Source: Paraglaciecola mesophila
Lineage (GTDB): Bacteria > Pseudomonadota > Gammaproteobacteria > Enterobacterales > Alteromonadaceae
Assembly (NCBI RefSeq): GCF_009906955.1
Contig: NZ_CP047656.1
Location: 186,001 to 250,000 of the forward strand
Length of the DNA: 64,000 bases
Direction: 5' to 3'
The translations under genes were made by a program, and so were the position numbers. Of this stretch, positions 46,501-55,176 are shown in pieces. How positions within the stretch are numbered: the first letter of the stretch is position 1; every line of letters begins with the position of its first letter. The notes under the pieces are model-generated. The model was not told the origin of the DNA. It worked only from the letters and a program-made list of their open reading frames with translations, and searched no databases.

Positions 46501-47155
46501 AATCTTCATTTTCTGAAAAATCATTGTAACGCCCTTGAATTGTCAACGCACGTCGGTCTTTCTGTATATCTAGTGGTCGGGTAGTGTTCAAGCTGATAGA
46601 TGCCCCTAGCGAACCTTCGTCGTGATCGGCGCTCGGTGTTTTTACCACGTTAATGCTAGATAAAATGTCAGATGAAAACGCGCTTAGGTCTACAGCTTGG
46701 TTAAAATCAGAACTGGTTAACTGAACACCGTTTAGCGTAACCATGTTCTGACTTGGGTTGGCACCCCGAACAGTAATTCGCGTACCTTCACCATCTTCAG
46801 ATTGCACGGAAACGCCCGTAACCCTTGAAAGTGCATCAGCAATATTTTGGTCGGTAGACTTACCTATGTCCTCTGAGAATATCGAATCAGAAACGTTTTT
46901 AGAGTGACGTTTCTCGGACATTGATTTAAGTAAACTTCCTTTGAAGCCACTTACAGTGATGGTTTCAATTTCATCCTCTTCATCTTTTTTGTTAACACTA
47001 TTGCTGTTGTCTTTTTTAGATTCCTCTACCTCTTTTGCTGAAATTTGGCGCTCAATTTCGCTATTTTCCTGTGCCAGTAGATGCGCCGAAGGAGTCACTC
47101 CTAATATAGCGAGCGCAAGAGCACTAAGTTTAAATTTTGGTCCAGATTTATTCAC
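43553..47155 (-). CDS. TonB-dependent receptor, TIGR01782-like, for algal oligosaccharides
   Basis: A 1200-residue outer-membrane receptor. A signal peptide (MNKSGPKFKLSALALAILGVTPSAHLLA) is followed by an acidic linker and a TonB-box-like ETITVSGF. The plug domain follows (NVSDSIFSEDIGKSTDQNIADALSRVTGVSVQ, VRGANPSQNMVTLNGVQL), then a long beta barrel ending in the terminal aromatic LDLRIDF. The large size and the SGFKGSLLKSMSEKR start mark the family typical of polysaccharide loci in Alteromonadales. It imports oligosaccharides into the periplasm. It is the first gene of the minus-strand set and has an operator-type palindrome about 220 bp upstream. Confidence 0.95.
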   Translation of the reverse strand: MNKSGPKFKLSALALAILGVTPSAHLLAQENSEIERQISAKEVEESKKDNSNSVNKKDEEDEIETITVSGFKGSLLKSMSEKRHSKNVSDSIFSEDIGKSTDQNIADALSRVTGVSVQSEDGEGTRITVRGANPSQNMVTLNGVQLTSSDFNQAVDLSAFSSDILSSINVVKTPSADHDEGSLGASISLNTTRPLDIQKDRRALTIQGRYNDFSENEDYKISGVFSEKFLDDRLGFIIQGYTETNSVRRDEMRINDFQKRDIAAAYDQNGNIITDYTAIAPTEVEYSLFQNDRDRLGVNGSLQFLPNDTTNLVFDFNYSQFSSEQYTNGIIVRNAFPERKNFVEGEASAVQIDGQDFTPTFSDPTLDWTNVNTDTRTVTRQLRRFSDGGYRHTDRGEDTSNIQLGLTLEQDITYNLRMEAGANYSKTSERPDQSFTVYLLNGANPAMGRLFAGPEGEPHTGIQPAGYDCTSGVCQMVFGDGLISENDPFNQFDNTSRTAWNPDDIASHNTNNFRLLDREVDDEQETYFVDFDWDVEFAGITQVEFGAKYRKRVKTVDDQFYDLNNTSRAVTVDIFDADGNLVGQQVLQEGQSLGNVPTANYTLADAFPYDNFMQSLGVPKSAATDGWPLVSAQLLQEQAFGIDNLALDPDPGNYRETELKHQAAYVKFNYDYLDGRLTGDVGVRYIRTESSSLGNSSARFAGDNVFGRVFDPFMFRQLRDFVNNPECQIPGNPRIVNQFAGYNRLDGLGWDLTGETPVRLPADPSGYPCYDPLALQGAAGSFFLSRHEDISRHPFYVWGDDPNNPEDRSLVSFATEGANEYDMFLPSLNINYQLRDDLIGRFAVSKTISRANIDSLRPGFNLNENFWSPNDAASGTINLFNPELMPQQSKNLDISLEWYFNETSLLSAAFFYKDLSNFEEREAALVYAEDLRHLDLTQPYDVGGLILTQAQVQENLQNPDLIDGVGYAACFPDRGNISDLQADWWFDESNDLIGWCSQFTATRLRNGSGASIRGLELSYQQTYDFLPGIWSGLGAQVNYTYQDSKTDAEFSSFDSTQALPQYPQAWTPEHSYNATIFWEKGGHQIRLAMRGKSDELIQRTWNEGSLWRDGSVLFDLTTSYQISKNMRISFQAINLTDEETRNYFTSRTINLGDTQIIDGQEVASLYDEGNPLEDSSVTQSRTQQLYKTGRTFRLDLRIDF

Positions 47156-47376
47156 GCGTGTCTCCTAAAGTCAGATGCAGTGGTTTGGTTTTTTTGGTCA
47201 TTCACTCTGCTCGTCCTAATTTTTTAATTTTCATCCCTGCTTCGCCCTAATGACAGACCCTAGTGACTGCAAAATACTGTTTCTATCTCAGACAAAACAT
47301 ATCCATAACAATTGATTTACAACTATTTCGACAAACAATAATTGTAAATTTACAAAATGTAAATGGTAAATAGTTT

Positions 47377-47388
47377 TTTGTTAACAAT
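47377..47388. promoter_or_regulatory. Operator-type palindrome upstream of the TonB receptor gene
   Basis: TTTGTTAACAAT differs from the shared ATTGTTAACAAT at the first base only. A further weak variant, ATTGTTGACAAA, lies at about 47698 toward the plus-strand sulfatase. Confidence 0.65.
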
Positions 47389-47874
47389 ATTTGGCGAGTT
47401 ATAACACCTTATTTCAAATAAGGTGTTAAAAAGATTAATGTTTTATAAATTAATTTTATTAATATCTATAGTGAATTTTCATCATTTTTTCGCATTCAGA
47501 ACATGCTAATGACAAGTTTTATTCTGCTATTGGTTAGTAAAACTATGGTTTATGGGTAAAGTCATAGTGTTAAAAGCTTGATTCGGTGAGTTATCGGAAT
47601 AATCGTCAAAGTTTCGAGGTAGTACCGAGAGACCGAGAGCGCCAAGTGGTTGATTAAATGAGGGCATCGGCAAACCCTTTGCTTAATGTTTATGTTTAAT
47701 TGTTGACAAAGGTAATTGTTCAGTGTTTGAATTAAGAGCATTCAAGCAGTTAGCCGCTACTTGATATTGATGTAAGTGTATTCATTTTTTTGGTGATAAT
47801 GTCAACAACGCTTGCATAAACGCCAGTGGTGGCGAACTGTTTCCACAGTTTCGAGTGATAACTGATAGAACCAT

Positions 47875-48222
47875 ATGACAACGTATTTTTCTCGCCACGA
47901 TACACAACAATTAGCCGATTCTGGCTTTTCTACGACTGCGGTCAGTTGTAAGTCAGCACAACGCTATTATCCATTAAAGCCTATCAGCAAAGGGGACACC
48001 TCGATTGCTGACTTCTGGATAAATTTGCACAAGTTCTGGTGCTGAGAGCGGTGAACAATTGAAAACCACTCAGATAGTGGATACTGAGGGTACTATTGAT
48101 ATGTCAATGATTGTTCATCGTTTCAGTGTTGGGGATAACGATGGGGGCAGTGGTTTTAGCTTTATACCCTCTGATACGAGTGTTAAAGCGTACCATCCTA
48201 GACGCTTATCGGTTCTTATTTG
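47875..48222 (+). pseudogene. Decayed coding remnant before the sulfatase gene
   Basis: Two protein-like pieces are separated by a stop codon. From 47875: MTTYFSRHDTQQLADSGFST...FWINLHKFWC, stop. From 48047, in another frame: SGEQLKTTQIVDTEGTIDMS...RFSVGDNDGGSGFSFIP, stop. The second has the look of a LamG-like or other carbohydrate-binding beta domain, and more fragments (NANE, HQHENTDDNTVS) follow to about 48315. The identity is uncertain. The rest of 47156-48371 holds promoters and no intact gene. Confidence 0.4.
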
Positions 48223-48371
48223 ATGTGGTTAATGCGAACGAGTAGCACCAGTTTTCAAGGTGATTTGTTTTTGTTCATCAGCATGAAAACACCGACGATA
48301 ACACGGTGTCTTAATCTTGTTTTCAATTCTCTTAATGTTTTTAAGCTCTTAATGCTTCATGGGAAAATACT

Positions 48372-50180
48372 ATGGATATTTGTATCAGGCTCAAGCGTTC
48401 TTTATTAACCTTATTCGTCGTAAATATACTCGCAGTTACCATGATAGGCGGCGCCTATGGGAAAGGGAGGGGGGGTGAGGCGCAGGCACAACGTACAAAT
48501 GTAGTGCTTATTCTGATTGATGATCTGAGCCACTATGGTGTTACTGCTTATGGCGCAAATCGATTAAATAGTAAAGATGGTGAATTTGCCAATGCGGTAT
48601 TCGCCACCCCCAATATAGATGAACTGGCTAAACAAGGGGTTAGGGTAGATCACGCCTACGCCTATCCACTGTGTGAAAACACCCGCGTTGCGTTAATGAG
48701 TGGCAAACGAAACGATAGAAACTACTTAAGGCCAAAGGCGCTACACGGCTCTGATATTACCTTTGGTGATGCGTTTAAAAATGCAGGTTATCGCACAGGT
48801 TTATTCGGAAAGTGGAAGCAGACTAGAGGCACTAAAAATATATCTGGTGAAGACTATATTTATGAATTTGGATGGGATGAGTATGCCGCATTTGATGTAA
48901 CCGAAGAAGGCCAACGCTACATTAACCCCAACTTGGTCGTTAATGGTAAGCAATATAACTATAATGGCAGGGAAGATGAAGACCCCGTTACAGGTCGGCG
49001 CTGGTATGGACCAGATATTGTTAATCGTCATGCTCTTGAGTTTATCGAAAATAACAAAGACAACCCCTTCTTTTTATACTACCCAATGATTTTGGTGCAT
49101 GACGAGCATAAGCCTACACCGCTCACCCAACCCCGCAGTGCTTTTGATAATTTTCCCGAGCAAGCCCAATACGACAATAGAGGCGGTGACGACCGAGAGT
49201 ACTTTCCTGACATGATTGAATATATGGACTATCTGATTGGCAAGGTGGTAGCGAAACTAGACAGTGAAGGCGTGAGAGATAATACTTTGATTGTTGTAAT
49301 GGGAGATAACGGCACCAAAGAAGTTTTCGAGCATGTATTGCCGGATGGCACTGTGTATCCGGGAAGAAAAGGGGGAAATGCCGATAACGGTATTCATGTG
49401 CCTTTAATATTGAATTTCCCGTCTGTGGTGCCTGCTTCGGATGAAAGTACATATCGAACGTACGAAGGGTTGGTTAATCTTACTGATATTTATCCCACCA
49501 TAGCGGAGGCGGCCGGTATCAAAATGCCTCAGGCTGAGCAAGTGGATGGCATAAGTTTTTGGGCTCAAGCAAAAGGCGCTGAAGGCGAGCCTAGAAAGCA
49601 TATTTACACCTGGTTTATTGGTAATCACACCTATCAAGACGCGGATGGCGTCGGGATCATCTACGCCTTTAATAAAGAATTCAAACGCTATGCTCCTAGC
49701 AACGAATTTCCCGAAGGGCGCTTTTTCGATTTACGAACCGACCCCCTTGAACGTATAGGTAGCAAGGTGGTGAAAGCCAAGTTTGGTAAACTTCGCTACA
49801 GTGGCTTGCCCCTAGACTCGTTAACCAATGAGCAGCAAGTCGCTTACAATGAGCTAGGAAAAGTACTTGCAGACAACCAGATGCGAGCCGTTCGTGAACT
49901 TCATATTCTTGCCCCTATTAACACTTTGAAGGTTAATCAACGCGAACAATTCTCTTATAGCCTCGTCCCGTCAAATGCACAGCGTGCAGGAGTGATATGG
50001 CAATCAGATAACCCTGACATCGCCTCGATCAATAAATTCGGCGAAGTGATTGCACACCGCCCTGGGAAGGCAACCATTAGCGCGTACTCTTGGGATGACG
50101 CCTATCCCGTGGCAAACAAACGTACCCCCGCCTATTACACTAACGGAGTACAAGACGCCGTCACAGTCGTGGTGAAATAG
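48372..50180 (+). CDS. S1-family sulfatase with an atypical CENTR active-site motif and a C-terminal Ig-like domain
   Basis: A 602-residue secreted protein with an N-terminal signal (about residues 1-30). The sulfatase domain has LILIDDLSHYG, FGKWK, DNPFFLYYPMILVHDEHKP and VVMGDNGTKE. The expected formylglycine motif is C101-ENTR, so the usual third-position Pro or Ala is Asn. A bacterial Ig-like group 2 domain closes the chain (IWQSDNPDIASINKFGEVIAHRPGKATISAYS). It may be a working enzyme with relaxed maturation or a divergent one. It lies upstream of the second TonB receptor, with a separate promoter for that receptor in between. Confidence 0.87.
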   Translation: MDICIRLKRSLLTLFVVNILAVTMIGGAYGKGRGGEAQAQRTNVVLILIDDLSHYGVTAYGANRLNSKDGEFANAVFATPNIDELAKQGVRVDHAYAYPLCENTRVALMSGKRNDRNYLRPKALHGSDITFGDAFKNAGYRTGLFGKWKQTRGTKNISGEDYIYEFGWDEYAAFDVTEEGQRYINPNLVVNGKQYNYNGREDEDPVTGRRWYGPDIVNRHALEFIENNKDNPFFLYYPMILVHDEHKPTPLTQPRSAFDNFPEQAQYDNRGGDDREYFPDMIEYMDYLIGKVVAKLDSEGVRDNTLIVVMGDNGTKEVFEHVLPDGTVYPGRKGGNADNGIHVPLILNFPSVVPASDESTYRTYEGLVNLTDIYPTIAEAAGIKMPQAEQVDGISFWAQAKGAEGEPRKHIYTWFIGNHTYQDADGVGIIYAFNKEFKRYAPSNEFPEGRFFDLRTDPLERIGSKVVKAKFGKLRYSGLPLDSLTNEQQVAYNELGKVLADNQMRAVRELHILAPINTLKVNQREQFSYSLVPSNAQRAGVIWQSDNPDIASINKFGEVIAHRPGKATISAYSWDDAYPVANKRTPAYYTNGVQDAVTVVVK

Positions 50181-50386
50181 CGCCCTGATTAGCTTGAGGA
50201 TAGTGAGCAATCGCGAAAGGGAAGTTGTGTGAGGGACTAGTGAAAAAGCGACGAGTTATATCAGCGTTGTCATTGCGCTAAGTAAAGAGGGTTTATAAAA
50301 AATGATTGTTAGATAGACGTTTAGTTCACTTAAAACAAATTTTTCTCTGTCGCTTCTTAAAAAATGTTGTTAATATTTTATTTTAA

Positions 50387-50398
50387 ATTGTTAACAAT
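50387..50398. promoter_or_regulatory. Operator-type palindrome upstream of the second TonB receptor operon
   Basis: A perfect ATTGTTAACAAT 46 bp before the receptor's start codon. A half-like GTTGTTAATATT lies about 20 bp upstream. From 50181 to here there is no gene. Confidence 0.75.
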
Positions 50399-50443
50399 AT
50401 TGATATTTTGACTTATGTGGAGTAGGTCACCTGGGAGAGTTAA

Positions 50444-52315
50444 ATGCGTTTTACCACAGCCACTACTTTGCCTCTTTTCTTGTGCATCGCTGTTTCACAT
50501 GCACAGGCAAGTGAGATGGCAGAAGATAATAATAAAACGGAAGTCATCGAGATTTACGGTAACTTTCAGCCTAAACCCGTTACGCAAATGGCCAGCCCAA
50601 TATATGTATTATCAGCGCAGGAGATACGTTCTATGGTGGGTGCTACCGCGCTGGACGTATTAGCGCAAATTCCCAGTATGACCGTGCAAAAATCCGGCGC
50701 TGTACAAGAGATATTTCTGCGCGGTGCAGAAACCAACTTTGTTATTGTACAAATAGATGGCGTGCAGGTTAACAACCCCCTTGATACTCGCGGCGGTAGT
50801 TTCGATTTATCTTCTGTTTCGAAAAGCGCATTGCAACGGGTAGAGGTTATTAAGGGCGCACAGTCCTCTATATATGGTTCCGATGCTATTGCGGGAGTGG
50901 TCAACCTTATTACATTTGCGCCAAATACCACGGGCACTGAGTTATCTGTAGGTGTTCTGCCAAAAGGGCAAAAGGTTGCAAAAGCCATGGTCGGGGCGGG
51001 TAATATTCAAGGAAGGTTTAGCTTACTTGACTCTGACAGACAGCCAAATGGTGACGAACAAAGGTCTTTAGAATTCGCTGTCCAAGGTGATTTTTCGCTG
51101 TTTGACAATAGCAGCACACGATTTAATGCGCGATATAATGACTATAAACAGCACGCCTACGCCGATCAAAGTGGCGGTGTAATATATGCTCCAACCAGTA
51201 CCAGAGATGATAAGCAAAGCGAGTTAGTGACGGCAAGTATTCGCCATCATCAAGCTATTAACTCTTGGTATGAATTGGCAGCTCAGGCAGAAATTTATCA
51301 GATAGACGACAATTTATTTTCTGCTGGTATAGCGCCTTATACCAACGCGCCGCCTACGGAGTCTAGTAATCAATACGACTACTATAAGCTGCGCTGGCTA
51401 AACATGATGTCTTTTGACAAGGTAAGGGTTACCGCTGGAGTGGATTATAAAAATGAGCAAGGTGAAGCCTCAGGTTTTATTAGCCTCTACGGCAGTGACA
51501 TTCCCACCAACTACGACATTGAACGAGACACCATAGCGGGTTTTATCGATGCACAGTGGTCTTACGACACACTTACGCTATTCACGGGGCTACGCCATGA
51601 TGACACCCAAGACTTCAATAGCGAAAATACCTGGAAGTTAGGTGGCGTTTATCAACTTTCAGAACAAGTTCGCGTTTTTGCCAACGTGGGAAGTGCGTTT
51701 AAATTACCTAGCTTGTATGCGCTTAGCAATAACATGATTGGTAACCCAAATCTCAAGCCTGAGCAAGCCACTAATAAAGACGTGGGCGTTGAATGGAATA
51801 GTGATAACAGCGAAGTGAACGCTTCACTTTTCTTCTATAAATACACCAATTTGGTGGATTTCGACGGCCAAGCCTTCTCATTGGTTAATCGTTCCAATAT
51901 TGAAGGACGCGGGGCTGAGTTGTTCGCCAGCCATCAGGTATCTGAGCGAATCTCCATTCAAGGCGATATTACCTATGTAGATCTTGATACTAAAAATGGC
52001 GAAATACTCACTGGCAGGCCTGAGTGGCAAGGCAGACTAGCGGTTAATTACCAGGTTACAGACGATGTTGTGACGGTTGCTCGATTTAATTATGTAGGCA
52101 GTACAGAGGCCACAAGCCTGTATACAGGCGAGTTTGAACAAAGTGAGTTAACGTCGTACAACAAAGTAAATATCACCACTACGTGGGCGATGTCAGATCA
52201 GCACACCCTTGACATCTACCTAGAAAATGTCTTTGACAAAAACTATCAAGTTGCGGTTGGCGTTCCTGGGCCTGAGCTAGGTGTAGGAATGCAACTTTCG
52301 TGGCGCACTAACTAA
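50444..52315 (+). CDS. TonB-dependent receptor, BtuB-like size class
   Basis: A 623-residue outer-membrane receptor with a signal peptide (MRFTTATTLPLFLCIAVSHAQA) and a TonB-box-like EVIEIYGNF. The plug domain reads LDVLAQIPSMTVQKSGAVQEIFLRGAETNFVIVQIDGVQVNNP, followed by VEVIKGAQSSIYGSDAIAGVVNL. A 22-strand-type barrel ends with the aromatic-rich tail. It resembles vitamin B12/siderophore receptors more than the large carbohydrate receptor at 43553, so its ligand may be a small oxidised sugar, a cofactor or a metal complex. It heads a five-gene run in which each next gene overlaps or nearly touches the last. Confidence 0.93.
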   Translation: MRFTTATTLPLFLCIAVSHAQASEMAEDNNKTEVIEIYGNFQPKPVTQMASPIYVLSAQEIRSMVGATALDVLAQIPSMTVQKSGAVQEIFLRGAETNFVIVQIDGVQVNNPLDTRGGSFDLSSVSKSALQRVEVIKGAQSSIYGSDAIAGVVNLITFAPNTTGTELSVGVLPKGQKVAKAMVGAGNIQGRFSLLDSDRQPNGDEQRSLEFAVQGDFSLFDNSSTRFNARYNDYKQHAYADQSGGVIYAPTSTRDDKQSELVTASIRHHQAINSWYELAAQAEIYQIDDNLFSAGIAPYTNAPPTESSNQYDYYKLRWLNMMSFDKVRVTAGVDYKNEQGEASGFISLYGSDIPTNYDIERDTIAGFIDAQWSYDTLTLFTGLRHDDTQDFNSENTWKLGGVYQLSEQVRVFANVGSAFKLPSLYALSNNMIGNPNLKPEQATNKDVGVEWNSDNSEVNASLFFYKYTNLVDFDGQAFSLVNRSNIEGRGAELFASHQVSERISIQGDITYVDLDTKNGEILTGRPEWQGRLAVNYQVTDDVVTVARFNYVGSTEATSLYTGEFEQSELTSYNKVNITTTWAMSDQHTLDIYLENVFDKNYQVAVGVPGPELGVGMQLSWRTN

Positions 52316-52316
52316 T

Positions 52317-53675
52317 ATGGACTTGCTTGCAATGAAACGTCTCACATCCATCCTTGCTTTTGTTTTATTTCCCTTGGCATTCGCTGTTAACGCTTTCGCC
52401 AACAACCTTGATGAAACATTACGCGTAAAGAGTCAGAACCCGCAAGTGACGGAGCAAGGCCAAAAACTGTTTGAACAAATTTGTGCGTCTTGCCATGCCA
52501 AGGACTTAAGTGGGGCGACGGGGTTTAACTTAAAAGATGGCGAGTGGGTGCATGGAAGTGCACCTTCTCAAATACTAAATAACGTGAAAACAGGCTTTCT
52601 TAATGCGGGAATGCCGAGTTTTAAAGGTGTGTTTAACGAAGCCGAGCTTGAAGCCATCGTGGCGTATGTACTGTCTAAACGAGAAGGGTGGGGCAACCTC
52701 ACCTATAAGTTGTATCAATTAAACGGTGCAGACGATACGCATGTCACCGAAGACAAATTGATTAAGTCGGGCGCGTTACCTAAGGGGTTAGCGGATTTCT
52801 CAATTCCTGAAGTTCAACATTATTTTATTGAATTTGAAGGTGACTTTTACGCGCCGAAAGATATCGATACACAAGTATGGTTACAGTGGGGCTTTCCTCA
52901 TGAACTCAAGGTGTATATGAATGGTGAACAAGTGGAAAAGGGGGGAACCGCATGGTTTCCTACGTGGCGCTTACAGCGTGGTAAGCAGCATCTAAAAGTT
53001 ACTTATCGTTCAGGCACGACTAAGCCGAACCAACGGAATCTAATACTTATAGGAACAAACTTAGATTTAACCGTTAAGCTTTTCCCGCTTTCAACAAAGG
53101 CAAAGGGCATTGTTGAAGAGAAAAAATACGAGATAAAAGCGGCGGGTGAAATACTTGTTCAGCGCAAGCGTATACTAGATTTACCTCCTTCCACTATTTC
53201 TGTGGGATTCCCAGCAAAATTGAATTATGGCTTTAATACAAAATCATGTTCAGTTGTTGGGGTATGGCAAGGTGACATGTTAAATATTGGGCCAAACATC
53301 GCTGGGCGCGGTGAAGATCCTAGCTTACCCCTTGGCGAGTGGTTATTTCATGCACCTAAGCAGCTTAAACATGTAACTGAAAGCGCAACATGCCGCTATA
53401 AGGGCTATCGACTAGAAGAGGATAACCCCGTATTTGCCTATGAACTCGAGCAAAACCAATACACCCTCACAGTGATACCTCGCAGCAGCAATACTCTGGA
53501 TTTTGTGTACACGGTAACCGGTTCGCAACCTATAAAACTGCTTATCCCTGATATACCCCAAGTGCGCTGGCGTCATGGTGATGACCAACTCAGCCCACTA
53601 GACCCGCAAGGCTCGGTATTAAAACCGAGCGAGGGTGGGCGTGTCGTTATTACGGCAACTTTACAGCACCCATAA
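52317..53675 (+). CDS. Periplasmic cytochrome c-domain protein with a carbohydrate-binding-like C-terminal part
   Basis: A 452-residue exported protein (signal around MKRLTSILAFVLFPLAFAVNAFA; the ATG at 52332 is an alternative start). A mono-haem cytochrome c domain covers about residues 40-120, with CASCH (56-60) as haem site and the Met of NAGMPSFKG as likely axial ligand. The remaining ~330 residues form beta-rich domains without a clear family, including WLQWGFPHELKVYMNGEQV, which looks like a sugar-binding or PA14-like fold. It starts 1 bp after the receptor's stop codon. The combination suggests an electron acceptor for sugar oxidation. Confidence 0.8.
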   Translation: MDLLAMKRLTSILAFVLFPLAFAVNAFANNLDETLRVKSQNPQVTEQGQKLFEQICASCHAKDLSGATGFNLKDGEWVHGSAPSQILNNVKTGFLNAGMPSFKGVFNEAELEAIVAYVLSKREGWGNLTYKLYQLNGADDTHVTEDKLIKSGALPKGLADFSIPEVQHYFIEFEGDFYAPKDIDTQVWLQWGFPHELKVYMNGEQVEKGGTAWFPTWRLQRGKQHLKVTYRSGTTKPNQRNLILIGTNLDLTVKLFPLSTKAKGIVEEKKYEIKAAGEILVQRKRILDLPPSTISVGFPAKLNYGFNTKSCSVVGVWQGDMLNIGPNIAGRGEDPSLPLGEWLFHAPKQLKHVTESATCRYKGYRLEEDNPVFAYELEQNQYTLTVIPRSSNTLDFVYTVTGSQPIKLLIPDIPQVRWRHGDDQLSPLDPQGSVLKPSEGGRVVITATLQHP

Positions 53676-53706
53676 AAACGAAAAAGCCACCAATGAGATT
53701 GACGAT

Positions 53707-55176
53707 ATGAATTTTAGATTTAGAAAAATAGTATTTAGCCTAGCCAGCGCAAGCCTGATCACTTCTTTTCATGTGGGTGCGGCACAAGCGCCAAAGCATC
53801 AATACAAACCAGATGGCTATAGTATTGTCACAATAGAAACGCCCAAAGATGAACGCTTTCATGTAACGGGGTTAGACAGTGACAGCAAAGGCGTTATTTG
53901 GGTGGCTACTCGTTTTGGTGATGTCTGGTATTACAAAAACGACACTTGGTTTAAATTCGCACAAGGGTTACACGAACCAACGGGATTGCTTGTTAATGAT
54001 GACGGTAGCCTACTTGTATCACAAAAGCCTGAACTAACGCGCATTATTGACAGTGACAAGGATGGTGTGGCTGATATTTATGAAACCGTAGTGGACGATT
54101 GGACCTTCAATGACAATTACCATGAGTTTAATTTCGGACCCGTTAAAGACCAGCAGGGTAATTTATACGGTACATTGAACCTAAGTCACAATAACCCAGA
54201 TGCCTTTACCATGGGGGCGATGGGATCGCCTGGGGGCTACCGCGGTTTTGCCTATCAGGTAACGACAGAAGGCGAATTTGTGCCTTACGCTTGGGGGTTA
54301 CGTTCGCCGGCGGGTCTAGGGACTTCGCCTAAAGGCGAAATATTTTACACGGATAACCAAGGTGATTGGGTGCCCACTTCTAAGATGCACTTACTACAAC
54401 AAAATAAGTTCTACGGCCATCCTGTGTCACTTGTGGATGTAGAAGGGTATACGCGGGAGTCTATTAAGCAGATGTCTTTAGAACAACTTGAAAAAATGAG
54501 CGAGACACCTGTTGTGTGGATACCTCATGTGGAAGTGGCAAACTCACCGGGTAACCCAGAATGGGATACCACTGAAGGTAAATTTGGGCCCTTTAGCGGC
54601 CAAATCTTTATTGGCGATCAAACTCAATCCAACGTTTTCCGGGTGTTACTCGATAAAGTGAACGGCCAATACCAAGGTGCGGTGATTAATTTTATGAACA
54701 AGTTTCAAAGCGGTAATGTTAGAGCTGAATTTGACGTAAACGGGCAGCTTTGGATTGGACAAACGGCCCGCGGGTGGGGTGCTCAGGGTGGCAAACCCTT
54801 CGGACTGCAAAAAGTGGTATGGGATGGCACTACGCCATTTGAACTACACGATATCAAGCTAACTAAAACGGGTTTTAGAATAGCGTTTACTGACACCTTG
54901 TCAGCAAAATCGGTCACGCAAGAAAGTTTTGCGGCACAGTCATGGCATTATCATTATTCAAGCAATTATGGGTCGCCGAAAATGGAGTTAACCACGTTAC
55001 CCATATCTAATGTCATCTTATTAGATGACGGAAAAACCATAGACGTTACCTTGCCTTTAACGCCTGGCAAAGTCGTACAAATTGATTTCGCTGGCCTTAA
55101 GGATGAGAAAGGGCGTTCCACAAGCGTAGACAAGGTTTACTACACTTTGAATCAGTTATTGGAAGGGGAACAGTAA
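53707..55176 (+). CDS. Secreted beta-propeller protein, glucose/sorbosone-dehydrogenase-like
   Basis: A 489-residue exported protein (signal MNFRFRKIVFSLASASLITSFHVGAAQA). The body is an NHL/PQQ-dehydrogenase-like six-bladed propeller: GLDSDSKGVIWVATRFGDVW, the calcium-like DSDKDGVADIYE, AWGLRSPAGLGTSPKGEIFYTDNQGDWVP, and WIGQTARGWGAQGGKP. A small beta domain closes it. Relatives are often fused to cytochrome c; here the cytochrome is the preceding gene. The ATG at 53707 is chosen for its signal peptide. The stop codon overlaps the ThuA-like start by 1 base (TAATG). Confidence 0.8.
   Translation: MNFRFRKIVFSLASASLITSFHVGAAQAPKHQYKPDGYSIVTIETPKDERFHVTGLDSDSKGVIWVATRFGDVWYYKNDTWFKFAQGLHEPTGLLVNDDGSLLVSQKPELTRIIDSDKDGVADIYETVVDDWTFNDNYHEFNFGPVKDQQGNLYGTLNLSHNNPDAFTMGAMGSPGGYRGFAYQVTTEGEFVPYAWGLRSPAGLGTSPKGEIFYTDNQGDWVPTSKMHLLQQNKFYGHPVSLVDVEGYTRESIKQMSLEQLEKMSETPVVWIPHVEVANSPGNPEWDTTEGKFGPFSGQIFIGDQTQSNVFRVLLDKVNGQYQGAVINFMNKFQSGNVRAEFDVNGQLWIGQTARGWGAQGGKPFGLQKVVWDGTTPFELHDIKLTKTGFRIAFTDTLSAKSVTQESFAAQSWHYHYSSNYGSPKMELTTLPISNVILLDDGKTIDVTLPLTPGKVVQIDFAGLKDEKGRSTSVDKVYYTLNQLLEGEQ

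Noticed and set aside
48220..48408. A short gene overlapping the sulfatase start
   Set aside because: It overlaps the sulfatase signal peptide in another frame and has no ribosome site; it lies in decayed sequence.
50444..52315. Vitamin B12 transporter as a firm call
   Set aside because: Size and plug resemble BtuB, but operon context points to the polysaccharide locus, and ligand identity cannot be read from the sequence.
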